Assembly (NCBI RefSeq): GCF_051014445.1 | Contig: NW_027488386.1 | Location: 558,001 to 622,000 of the forward strand | Reading direction: 5' to 3' | DNA from: Colletes latitarsis | Lineage: Eukaryota > Arthropoda > Insecta > Hymenoptera > Colletidae | DNA: 64,000 nucleotides | Part shown: piece by piece, positions 1 to 11,018 of the stretch | How the letters are laid out: each line of letters opens with the position of its first letter | Numbering within the stretch: the first letter of the stretch is position 1 | The notes under the pieces: generated by a model | Database searches by the model: none | The model's input: only the letters and a program-made list of their open reading frames with translations | Told to the model about the DNA's origin: nothing | Position numbers and translations under genes: made by a program

Positions 1-3000
1 AAACTCAGGATCTGTTCAACATGTATGAGAAATATGCGAAAGAATGAGCCTGCTGAGAGCAAATCCCAGACCTAACCTAGACCTAACATGAATTATTCTC
101 TAAAATATTGATCGAAACCAGGTTTAATTGACTGTTTCAGTGTGGTCCCACATTACTACGTGATCCAAACCAGAAAAAACCCAGAATCCGTTCAACAAGT
201 ATGTGAAGAATGCGTAAGTATGAGTCTGATAAATGAAAATCCCAGGCCTAACCTAGACCTAACATGAGTTATACTCTAAAATATTGATCGAAACCTGGTT
301 TAATCGACTGTTTCAGTGTGGTACCACATTACTATGTGATCCAAACCAGAAAATAACCCAGGATCTGTTCAACGGGTATGTGAAGTGTGCGAAAGTATGA
401 GTCTGATGAGGTCAAATCCCAGACCTATCCCAGACCTAACTTGCGTTATCCTCTAAAATATTGATCGAAACCAGGTTTAATCGACTGTTTCAGTGTGGTA
501 CCACATTCCTACGTGATCCAAACCAGAAAAAACCCAGGATCAGTTCAACAAGTATGTGAGGAATGCGAAAGTATGAGTCTGATGAGTGAAAATCCCAGAC
601 CTATCCCAGACCTAACTTGCGTTGTCCTCTAAGATATTGATGGAAACCAGGTTTAGTTGACTGTTTCAGTGTTGTACTTCATTACTACGTGATGCAATCC
701 AGAAAAAGCCCAGGATCTAGCCATCAAGTATGAGAAATATGCGAAAGAATGAGCCTGATGAGAGCAAATCCCAGACCTAACCTAGACCTAACATGAATTA
801 TTCTCTAAAATATTGATCGAAACCAGGTTTAATTGACTGTTTCAGTGTGGTCCCACATTACTACGTTATCCAAACCAGAAAAAACCCAGGATCTGTTCAA
901 CAAGTATGTGAAAAACGCGAAAGTATGAGCCTGATGAGGGCAAATCCCAGACCTATCCCAGACCTAACTTGCGTTGTCCTCTAAGATATTGATGGAAACC
1001 AGGTTTAATTGACTGTTTCAGTGTTGTACTTCATTACTACGTGATGCAATCCAGAAAAAGCCCAGGATCTAGCCATCAAGTATGAGAAATATGCGAAAGA
1101 ATGAGCCTGATGAGAGCAACTCCCAGACCTAACCTAGACCTAACATGAATTATTCTCTAAAATATTGATCGAAACCAGGTTTAATTGACTGTTTCAGTGT
1201 GGTCCCACATTACTACGTGAACCAAACCAGAAAAAACCCAGGATCCGTTCAACAGGTACGTGAAGAATGCGAAAGCATGAGCCTGATGAGTGAAAATGCC
1301 AGGCCTAACCTAGACCTAACATGCGTTATCCTCTAAAATATTGATCGAAACCAGGTTTAATCGACTGTTTCAGTGTGGTTCCACATTACTACGTGATCCA
1401 AACCAGAAAAAACCCAGAATCTGTTCAACGAGTATGTGAAGTGTGCGAAAGTATGAGTCTGATGAGGGCAAATCCCAGACCTATCCCAGACCTAACATGC
1501 GTTATCCTCTAAAATATTTATCAAGACCAGGTTTAATTAATTGTTTCAGTGTGGACCCACATTACTACGTGATCCAAACCAGAAAAAATCCAGGATCCGT
1601 TCAACAAGTATGTGAAGAATGCGAAAGTGTGAGTCTGATGAGTGAAAATCCCAGACCTAACCTAGACCTAACATGCGTTATTCTCTAAAATATTGATCCA
1701 AACCAGGTTTAATGGACTGTTTCAGTGTGGTACCACACTACTACGTGATCCAAACCAGAAAAAACCCAGGATCTGTTCAACAAGTATGTGAAAAACGCGA
1801 AAGTATGAGCCTGGTGAGGGCAAGTCCAAGACCTATCCCAGACCTAACTTGCGTTGTCCTCTAAGATATTGATGAAAACCAGGTTTAATTGACTGTTTCA
1901 GTGTTGTACTTCATTACTACGTGATACAATCCAGAAAAAGCAAAGGATCTAGCCATGAAGTATGAGAAATATGCGAAAGTATGAGCCTGATGAGGGCAAA
2001 TCCTAGACCTAACCCAGACCTAACATGCGTTATCCTCTAAAATATTTATCAAGACCAGGTTTAATTGAATGTTTCAGTGTGGTACCACATTACTACGTGA
2101 TGCAATCCAGAAAAAGCCCGGGATCTAGCCATCAAGTTTGAGAAATATGCGAAAGAATGAGCCTGATGACGGCAAATCCTAGACCTAACCCAGACCTAAC
2201 ATGCGTTATCCTCTAAAATATTGATCGCAAGCTGGTTTAATGGACTGTTTCAGTGTGGTACCACACTACTACGTGATCCAAACCAGAAAAAACCCAGGAT
2301 CTGTTCAACAAGTATGTGAAGAATGCGAAAGTATCAGTCTGATGAGTGAAAATCCCCGAACTAACCTAGACCTAACATGCGTTATCCTCTTAAATATTGA
2401 TCCAAACCAGGTTTAATGGAATGTTTCAGTGTGGTACCACACTACTACGTGATCCAAACCAGAAAAAACCCAGGATCTGTTCAACAAGTATGTGAAAAAC
2501 GCGAAAGTATGAGCCTGATGAGGGCAAGTCCCAGACCTATCCCAGACCTAACTTGCGTTGTCCTCTAAGATATTGATGGAAACCAGGTTTAATCGACTGT
2601 TTCAGTGCGGTACCACATTACTACGTGATCCAAACCAGAAAAAACCCAGGATCCGTTCAACAAGTATGTGAAGAATGCGAAAGTATGAGTCTGATGAATG
2701 AAAATCCCAGACCTAACCTAGACCTAACATGCGTTATCCTCTAAAATATTGATCCAAACCAGGTTTATTTGACTGTTTCAGCGTGGTACCACATTACTAC
2801 GTGATACAATCCAGAAACAGCCCAGGATCTAGCCATGAAGTATGAGAAATATGCGAAAGAATGAGCCTGATGAGAGCAAATCCCAGACCTAACCTAGACC
2901 TAACATGAATTATTCTCTAAAATATTTATCAAGACCAGGTTTAATTGATTGTTTCAGTGTGGTCCCACATTACTACGTGATCCAAACCAGAAAAAACTCA

Positions 3001-5690
3001 GGATCTGTTCAACATGTATGAGAAATATGCGAAAGAATGAGCCTGCTGAGAGCAAATCCCAGACCTAACCTAGACCTAACATGAATTATTCTCTAAAATA
3101 TTGATCGAAACCAGGTTTAATTGACTGTTTCAGTGTGGTCCCACATTACTACGTGATCCAAACAAGAAAAAACCCAGAATCCGTTCAACAAGTATGTGAA
3201 GAATGCGTAAGTATGAGTCTGATAAATGAAAATCCCAGGCCTAACCTAGACCTAACATGAGTTATACTCTAAAATATTGATCGAAACCTGGTTTAATCGA
3301 CTGTTTCAGTGTGGTACCACATTACTATGTGATCCAAACCAGAAAATAACCCAGGATCTGTTCAACGGGTATGTGAAGTGTGCGAAAGTATGAGTCTGAT
3401 GAGGTCAAATCCCAGACCTATCCCAGACCTAACTTGCGTTATCCTCTAAAATATTGATCGAAACCAGGTTTAATCGACTGTTTCAGTGTGGTACCACATT
3501 CCTACGTGATCCAAACCAGAAAAAACCCAGGATCAGTTCAACAAGTATGTGAGGAATGCGAAAGTATGAGTCTGATGAGTGAAAATCCCAGACCTATCCC
3601 AGACCTAACTTGCGTTGTCCTCTAAGATATTGATGGAAACCAGGTTTAGTTGACTGTTTCAGTGTTGTACTTCATTACTACGTGATGCAATCCAGAAAAA
3701 GCCCAGGATCTAGCCATCAAGTATGAGAAATATGCGAAAGAATGAGCCTGATGAGAGCAAATCCCAGACCTAACCTAGACCTAACATGAATTATTCTCTA
3801 AAATATTGATCGAAACCAGGTTTAATTGACTGTTTCAGTGTGGTCCCACATTACTACGTTATCCAAACCAGAAAAAACCCAGGATCTGTTCAACAAGTAT
3901 GTGAAAAACGCGAAAGTATGAGCCTGATGAGGGCAAATCCCAGACCTATCCCAGACCTAACTTGCGTTGTCCTCTAAGATATTGATGGAAACCAGGTTTA
4001 ATTGACTGTTTCAGTGTTGTACTTCATTACTACGTGATGCAATCCAGAAAAAGCCCAGGATCTAGCCATCAAGTATGAGAAATATGCGAAAGAATGAGCC
4101 TGATGAGAGCAACTCCCAGACCTAACCTAGACCTAACATGAATTATTCTCTAAAATATTGATCGAAACCAGGTTTAATTGACTGTTTCAGTGTGGTCCCA
4201 CATTACTACGTGAACCAAACCAGAAAAAACCCAGGATCCGTTCAACAGGTACGTGAAGAATGCGAAAGCATGAGCCTGATGAGTGAAAATGCCAGGCCTA
4301 ACCTAGACCTAACATGCGTTATCCTCTAAAATATTGATCGAAACCAGGTTTAATCGACTGTTTCAGTGTGGTTCCACATTACTACGTGATCCAAACCAGA
4401 AAAAACCCAGAATCTGTTCAACGAGTATGTGAAGTGTGCGAAAGTATGAGTCTGATGAGGGCAAATCCCAGACCTATCCCAGACCTAACATGCGTTATCC
4501 TCTAAAATATTTATCAAGACCAGGTTTAATTAATTGTTTCAGTGTGGACCCACATTACTACGTGATCCAAACCAGAAAAAATCCAGGATCCGTTCAACAA
4601 GTATGTGAAGAATGCGAAAGTGTGAGTCTGATGAGTGAAAATCCCAGACCTAACCTAGACCTAACATGCGTTATTCTCTAAAATATTGATCCAAACCAGG
4701 TTTAATGGACTGTTTCAGTGTGGTACCACACTACTACGTGATCCAAACCAGAAAAAACCCAGGATCTGTTCAACAAGTATGTGAAAAACGCGAAAGTATG
4801 AGCCTGGTGAGGGCAAGTCCAAGACCTATCCCAGACCTAACTTGCGTTGTCCTCTAAGATATTGATGAAAACCAGGTTTAATTGACTGTTTCAGTGTTGT
4901 ACTTCATTACTACGTGATACAATCCAGAAAAAGCAAAGGATCTAGCCATGAAGTATGAGAAATATGCGAAAGTATGAGCCTGATGAGGGCAAATCCTAGA
5001 CCTAACCCAGACCTAACATGCGTTATCCTCTAAAATATTAATCAAGACCAGGTTTAATTGAATGTTTCAGTGTGGTACCACATTACTACGTGATGCAATC
5101 CAGAAAAAGCCCAGGATCTAGCCATCAAGTTTGAGAAATATGCGAAAGAATGAGCCTGATGAGGGCAAATCCTAGACCTAACCCAGACCTAACATGCGTT
5201 ATCCTCTAAAATACTGATCGAAACCAGGTTTATTCGACTGTTTCAGTGTGGTACCACATTACTACGTGATCCAAGCCAGAAAAAACCCAGGATCCGTTCA
5301 ACAAGTATGTGAAGAATGCGAAAGTATCAGTCTGATGAGTGAAAATCCCCGACCTAACCTAGACCTAACATGCGTTATCCTCTAAAATATTGATCCAAAC
5401 CAGGTTTAATGGAATGTTTCAGTGTGGTACCACACTACTACGTGATCCAAACCAGAAAAAACCCAGGATCTGTTCAACAAGTATGTGAAAAACGCGAAAG
5501 TATGAGCCTGATGAGGGCAAGTCCCAGACCTATCCCAGACTTATCTTGCGTTGTCCTCTAAGATATTGATGGAAACCAGGTTTAATCGACTGTTTCAGTG
5601 CGGTACCACATTACTACGTGATCCAAACCAGAAAAAACCCAGGATCCGTTCAACAAGTATGTGAAGAATGCGAAAGTATGAGTCTGATAA
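1..5690 (+). repeat. 17-monomer higher-order repeat, period about 2993 bp
   Basis: The first bases of the window (AACTCAGGATCTGTTCAACA) recur at about 2995, and an internal marker at 1443 recurs at 4436, an offset of 2993 bp, or 17 monomers plus one base. The two copies agree almost base for base over the first 2.2 kb. They then diverge in one or two monomers near 2220/5213, resemble each other again, and part near 5690. This is a higher-order repeat rather than simple monomer homogenisation. The left end may lie outside the window. Confidence 0.85.
317..328. other. 12-bp perfect palindrome in the satellite monomer (example copy)
   Basis: TGTGGTACCACA equals its own reverse complement and lies about 10 bp into the monomer as anchored on GACTGTTTCAG. 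It occurs in a large share of monomers across the window. Other monomer classes replace it with TGTGGTCCCACA or TGTTGTACTTCA, which break the dyad. A dyad that is present in some monomer classes and absent in others could be a binding site for a dimeric satellite-binding protein; that role is inference only. Confidence 0.6.
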
Positions 5691-7919
5691 ATGAAAATCC
5701 CAGGCCTAACCTAGGCCTAACATTAGTTATATTCTAAAATATTGATCGAAACCTGGTTTAATCGACTGTTTCAGTGTGGTACCACATTACTATGTGATCC
5801 AAACCAGAAAATAACCCAGGATCTGTTCAACGGGTATGTGAAGTGTGCGAAAGTATGAGTCTGACGAGGTCAAATCCCAGACCTATCCCAGACCTAACTT
5901 GCGTTATCCTCTAACATATTCTCGAAACCAGGTTTAATCGACTGTTTCAGTGTGGTACCACACTACTACGTGATCCAAACCAGAAAAAGCCCAGGATCTA
6001 GCCATCAAGTATGAGAAATATGCGAAAGAATGAGCCTGATGAGAGCAACTCCCAGACCTAACCTAGACCTAACATGAATTATTCTCTAAAATATTGATCG
6101 AAACCAGGTTTAATTGACTGTTTCAGTGTGGTCCCACATTACTACGTGAACCAAACCAGAAAAAACCCAGGATCCGTTCAACAGGTACGTGAAGAATGCG
6201 AAAGCATGAGCCTGATGAGTGAAAATGCCAGGCCTAACCTAGACCTAACATGCGTTATCCTCTAAAATATTGATCGAAACCAGGTTTAATCGACTGTTTC
6301 AGTGTGGTTCCACGTTACTACGTGATCCAAACCAGAAAAAACCCAGAATCTGTTCAACGAGTATGTGAAGTGTGCGAAAGTATGAGTCTGATGAGGGCAA
6401 ATCCCAGACCTATCCCAGACCTAACATGCGTTATCCTCTAAAATATTTATCAAGACCAGGTTTAATTGATTGTTTCAGTGTGGACCCACATTACTACGTG
6501 ATCCAAACCAGAAAAAACCCAGGATCCATTCAACAAGTATGTGAAGAATGCGAAAGTGTGAGTCTGATGAGTGAAAATCCCAGACCTAACCTAGACCTAA
6601 CATGCGTTATTCTCTAAAATATTGATCCAAACCAGGTTTAATGGACTGTTTCAGTGTGGTACCACACTACTACGTGATCCAAACCAGAAAAAACCCAGGA
6701 TCTGTTCAACAAGTATGTGAAAAACGCGAAAGTATGAGCCTGGTGAGGGCAAGTCCAAGACCTATCCCAGACCTAACTTGCGTTGTCCTCTAAGATATTG
6801 ATGAAAACCAGGTTTAATTGACTGTTTCAGTGTTGTACTTCATTACTACGTGATACAATCCAGAAAAAGCAAAGGATCTAGCCATGAAGTATGAGAAATA
6901 TGCGAAAGTATGAGCCTGATGAGGGCAAATCCTAGACCTAACCCAGACCTAACATGCGTTATCCTCTAAAATATTAATCAAGACCAGGTTTAATTGAATG
7001 TTTCAGTGTGGTACCACATTACTACGTGATGCAATCCAGAAAAAGCCCAGGATCTAGCCATCAAGTTTGAGAAATATGCGAAAGAATGAGCCTGATGAGG
7101 GCAAATCCTAGACCTAACCCAGACCTAACATGCGTTATCCTCTAAAATACTGATCGAAACCAGGTTTATTCGACTGTTTCAGTGTGGTACCACATTACTA
7201 CGTGATCCAAGCCAGAAAAAACCCAGGATCCGTTCAACAAGTATGTGAAGAATGCGAAAGTATCAGTCTGATGAGTGAAAATCCCCGACCTAACCTAGAC
7301 CTAACATGCGTTATCCTCTAAAATATTGATCCAAACCAGGTTTAATGGAATGTTTCAGTGTGGTACCACACTACTACGTGATCCAAACCAGAAAAAACCC
7401 AGGATCTGTTCAACAAGTATGTGAAAAACGCGAAAGTATGAGCCTGATGAGGGCAAGTCCCAGACCTATCCCAGACTTATCTTGCGTTGTCCTCTAAGAT
7501 ATTGATGGAAACCAGGTTTAATCGACTGTTTCAGTGCGGTACCACATTACTACGTGATCCAAACCAGAAAAAACCCAGGATCCGTTCAACAAGTATGTGA
7601 AGAATGCGAAAGTATGAGTCTGATAAATGAAAATCCCAGGCCTAACCTAGGCCTAACATTAGTTATATTCTAAAATATTGATCGAAACCTGGTTTAATCG
7701 ACTGTTTCAGTGTGGTACCACATTACTATGTGATCCAAACCAGAAAATAACCCAGGATCTGTTCAACGGGTATGTGAAGTGTGCGAAAGTATGAGTCTGA
7801 CGAGGTCAAATCCCAGACCTATCCCAGACCTAACTTGCGTTATCCTCTAACATATTCTCGAAACCAGGTTTAATCGACTGTTTCAGTGTGGTACCACACT
7901 ACTACGTGATCCAAACCAG
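4048..7919 (+). repeat. 11-monomer tandem duplication, period 1936 bp
   Basis: Two adjacent blocks, about 4048-5983 and 5984-7919, match at an offset of exactly 1936 bp (11 x 176). Diagnostic variants occur in both copies: the CATTAGTTATATTC stretch at about 5720 and 7656, the shortened CTAACATATTCTCG at about 5910 and 7846, and TTATCTTGCG at 5540 and 7476. The duplication is nested in the second copy of the 2993-bp repeat, so it is younger than that repeat. Block edges are approximate. Confidence 0.85.
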
Positions 7920-10460
7920 AAAAAACCCAGGATCTGTTCAACAAGTATGTGAAAAACGCGAAAGTATGAGCCTGATGAGGGCAAGTACCTGACCTATCCC
8001 AGACCTAACTTGCGTTGTCCTCTAAGATATTGATGGAAACCAGGTTTAATTGACTGTTTCAGTGTTGTACTTCATTACTACATGATGCAATCCAGAAAAA
8101 GCCCAGGATCTAGCCATCAAGTATGAGAAATATGCGAAAGAATGAGCCTGATGAGAGCAAATCCCAGACCTAACCTAGACCTAACATGAATTATTCTCTA
8201 AAATATTGATCGAAACCAGGTTTAATTGACTGTTTCAGTGTGGTCCCACATTACTACGTTATCCAAACCAGAAAAAACCCAGGATCCGTTCAACAAGTAT
8301 GTGAAGAATGCGAAAGTATGAGCCTGATGAGTGAAAATCCCAGGCCTAACCTAGACCTAACATGCGTTATCCTCTAAAATATTGATCGAAACCAGGTTTA
8401 TTTGACTGTTTCAGCGTGGTACCACATTACTACGTGATCCAAACCAGAAAAAACCCAGAATCTGTTCAACGAGTATGTGAAGTGTGCGAAAGTATGAGTC
8501 TGATGAGGGCAAATCCCAGACCTATCCCAGACCTAACATGCGTTATCCTCTAAAATATTTATCAAGACCAGGTTTAATTGAATGTGTCAGTGTGGTACCA
8601 CATTACTACGTGATGCAATCCAGAAAAAGCCCAGGATCTAGCCATCAAGTTTGAGAAATATGCGAAAGAATGAGCCTGATGAGGGCAAATCCTAGACCTA
8701 ACCCAGACCTAACATGCGTTATCCTCTAAAATATTGATCGCAAGCAGGTTTAATGGGCTGTTTCAGTGTGGTACCACACTACTACGTGATCCAAACCAGA
8801 AAAAACCCAGGATCCGTTCAACAAGTATGTGAAGAATGCGAAAGTATCAGTCTGATGAGTGAAAATACCCGACCTAACCTAGACCTAACATGCGTCATCC
8901 TCTGAAATATTGATCCAAACCAGGTTTAATGGAATGTTTCAGTGTGGTACCACACTACTACGTGATCCAAACCAGAAAAAACCCAGGATCTGTTCAACAA
9001 GTATGTGAAAAACGCGAAAGTATGAGCCTGATGAAGGCAAGTCCCAGACCTATCCCAGACCTAACTTGCGTTGTCCTCTAAGATATTGATGGAAACCAGG
9101 TTTAATTGACTGTTTCAGTGTTGTACTTCATTACTACGTGATGCAATCCAGAAAAAGCCCAGGATCTAGCCATCAAGTATGAGAAATATGCGAAAGAATG
9201 AGCCTGATGAGAGCAAATCCCAGACCTAACCTAGACCTAACATGAATTATTCTCCAAAATATTGATCCAAACCAGGTTTAATGGACTGTTTCATTGTGGT
9301 ACCACTTTACTACGTTATCCAAAGCAGAAAAAACCCAGGATCCGTTCAACAAGTATCTGAAGAATGCGAAAGTATCAGTCTGATGAGTGAAAATCCCCGA
9401 CCTAACCTAGACCTAACATGCGTCATCCTCTGAAATATTGATCCAAACCAGGTTTAATGGAATGTTTCAGTGTGGTACCACACTACTACGTGATCCACAC
9501 CAGAAAAAACCCACGATCCGTTCAACAAGTATGTGAAGAATGCGAAAGTATGAGTCTGATGAGTGAAAATCCCAGGCCTAACCTAGACCTAACATGCGTT
9601 ATCCTCAATAATATTGATGGAAACCAGGTTTAATTGAGTGTTTCAGTGTTGTACTTCATTACTACGTGATGCAATCCAGAAAAAGCCCAGGATCTGTTCA
9701 ACAAGTATGTGAAAAACGCGAAAGTATGAGCCTGATGTGGGCAAGTCCCGGACTTATCCCAGACCTAACTTGCGTTGTCCTCTAAGATATTGATGGAAAC
9801 CAGGTTTCATTGACTGTTTCAGTGTTGTACTTCATTACTACGTGATGCAATCCAGAAAAAGCCCAGGATCTAGCCATCAAGTATGAGAAATATGCGAAAG
9901 AATGAGCCTGATGAGAGCAAATCCCAGACCTAACCTAGACCTAACATGAATTATTCTCTAAAATATTGATCGAAACCAGGTTTAATCGACTGTTTCAGTG
10001 TGGTACCACATTACTACGTGATCCAAACCAGAGAAAACCCAGGATCCGTTCAACAAGTATGTGAAGAATGCGAAAGTATGAGTCTGATCAGTGAAAATCT
10101 CAGGCCTTACCTACACCTAACTTGCGTTGTCCTCTAAAATATTGATCGAAACCAGGTTTAATTGACTGTTTCAGTGTGGACCCACATTACTACGTGATCC
10201 AAACCAGAAAAAACCCAGGATCCGTTCAACAAGTATGTGAAGAATGCGAAAGTATGAGTCTGATGAGTGAAAATCCCGGGCCTAACCTAGACCTAACATG
10301 CGTTATCTTCAAAAATAATGATCGAAACCTGGTTTAATCGACTGTTTCAGTGTGGTACCACATTACTATGTGATCCAAACCAGAAAATAACCCCAGGATC
10401 TGTTCAACGAGTATGTGAAGTGTGCGAAAGTATGAGTCTGATGAGGTCAAATCCCGGACC

Positions 10461-10472
10461 AATCCCAGACTT

Positions 10473-10477
<5 letters not shown>
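10461..10477. repeat. Target-site duplication of element copy 1, left copy
   Basis: AATCCCAGACTTAACTT lies here and again at 16464-16480, exactly flanking the full-length element. Fifteen bases are certain. The last two T residues merge with the poly(T) of the minus-strand tail, so the duplication is 15-17 bp. Uninterrupted versions of the same site stand at 19635-19651 and 45297-45313. Confidence 0.9.
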
Positions 10478-10503
<26 letters not shown>

Positions 10504-10533
10504 GTCGTGGGGAAAATCTTCGAAAGACTCCCA

Positions 10534-10557
10534 CCCACCTCCTTGGGGAGAGGTGGG
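10534..10557 (-). other. 3'-terminal hairpin of the 3' UTR
   Basis: CCCACCTC and GAGGTGGG form an 8-bp stem around an 8-nt loop, about 30 nt from the poly(A). In the truncated copies the stem is longer: CCTCCCACCTC pairs with GAGGTGGGAGG over 11 bp, for example at 46983-47012. It is a candidate recognition structure for the element's own reverse transcriptase. Confidence 0.6.
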
Positions 10558-10649
10558 AGGGGTGTGTGGGATTCCCCGCGCCCGTACAACGACAGTTGCG
10601 GGACCTACCCACTAAAAACCCCACGGTGACCCTTCGGCACGCTGTGGTA

Positions 10650-10687
10650 GGATACCGGGAATCGCTCGAAGCATTCTTCCGGTATCC
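10650..10687 (-). other. Hairpin with 9-bp stem in the 3' UTR
   Basis: GGATACCGG and CCGGTATCC form a perfect outer stem. Inside it GAAT/ATTC can pair again, and a GCTTCGAGC tip caps the hairpin. It is present in all eight copies, including the shortest one at 32861-33114. Confidence 0.65.
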
Positions 10688-10920
10688 TCCCCGTGCCCGC
10701 GCTTTCGCGCCCATCCCCCGGGGTACAATCGGTCCCCCCAGTAGACACACTTCCTCATAGCGGCGGGACGGGGCCACTCCATCCCGCCGCTATCCGTCCC
10801 GGGGCCGCGTTTAGTGGCGGCTGCGAGCCCCAACTCGCAACGGCCCGCGACCCCGTTTCCACCCCTCGGCGGCCGGGCGTTCATGGCCGCACCAGACCGC
10901 CGAGGGTGCCTCCCCTTGCG

Positions 10921-10963
10921 TCGGACCGGTAGGGGGAGGCACTCCTACCCCCAACCGGTCCGA
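10921..10963 (-). other. Long inverted repeat in the proximal 3' UTR
   Basis: TCGGACCGGT (10921-10930) is matched by ACCGGTCCGA (10954-10963). A mismatch follows, then five more G:C pairs around a loop of about 11 nt. Copy 2 carries a deletion starting inside the second arm (near 22510), so this hairpin is not universal in the family. Confidence 0.6.
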
Positions 10964-11018
10964 CCCGGCGCCGCCTGGCGGGAGGAGGGTCCCCTCAGGT
11001 CCCCCCTCCCAGCCTAGG

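Larger units (their letters stand above)
1..10460 (+). repeat. 176-bp satellite array, segment 1
   Basis: This stretch is continuous tandem satellite. The anchor GACTGTTTCAG recurs at 130, 306, 483 and 659, giving steps of 176, 177 and 176 bp; the extra base comes from a GAAAATAACCC variant. Landmarks in order within a monomer are GACTGTTTCAG, TGTGGTACCACA, ACTACGTGATCC, AACCCAGGATC, CAAGTATG, GCGAAAGTATGAG, a doubled AGACCTAAC box, CTCTAAAATATT and ACCAGGTTTAAT. Several monomer classes alternate, differing for example in GTGAAGAATGCG, GTGAAAAACGCG, GTGAAGTGTGCG or GAGAAATATGCG after the CAAGTATG box. No gene is visible. The short open frames repeated here follow from monomer sequence and shift frame each unit, because 176 is not a multiple of three. 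Confidence 0.97.
10504..11018 (-). other. 3' UTR of the retrotransposon, structured
   Basis: This is the untranslated stretch between the ORF2 stop and the poly(A). Its last part is kept in all eight copies, ending in CCCCACGAC followed by the A tract. It is rich in inverted repeats, listed separately. In related site-specific elements the 3' UTR is what the reverse transcriptase recognises when it starts target-primed reverse transcription, so conserved folding here would fit that role; this is inference. Copy 2 lacks about 170 bases of this region (corresponding roughly to 10781-10953) yet was still inserted, so that part may be dispensable. Confidence 0.85.

Noticed and set aside
1443..1688. 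Recurrent short open frames of 60-95 aa in the satellite (for example at 1443, 4436, 24270, 26382, 56171)
   Set aside because: They repeat because the satellite repeats. The frame shifts from one monomer to the next, neighbours of the same class have stops, and there is no independent sign of coding.
1..10460. CRISPR-like array
   Set aside because: The repeats are contiguous 176-bp units with no unique spacers, and the context is a eukaryotic satellite with non-LTR elements.
10334..10777. Open frames running through the poly(A)/poly(T) tails of the elements (poly-Lys or poly-Phe), also at 32767-33148, 46709-47116, 58126-58752 and 59081-59674
   Set aside because: They join satellite, homopolymer tail and 3' UTR, and exist only because the 3' UTR is GC-rich.
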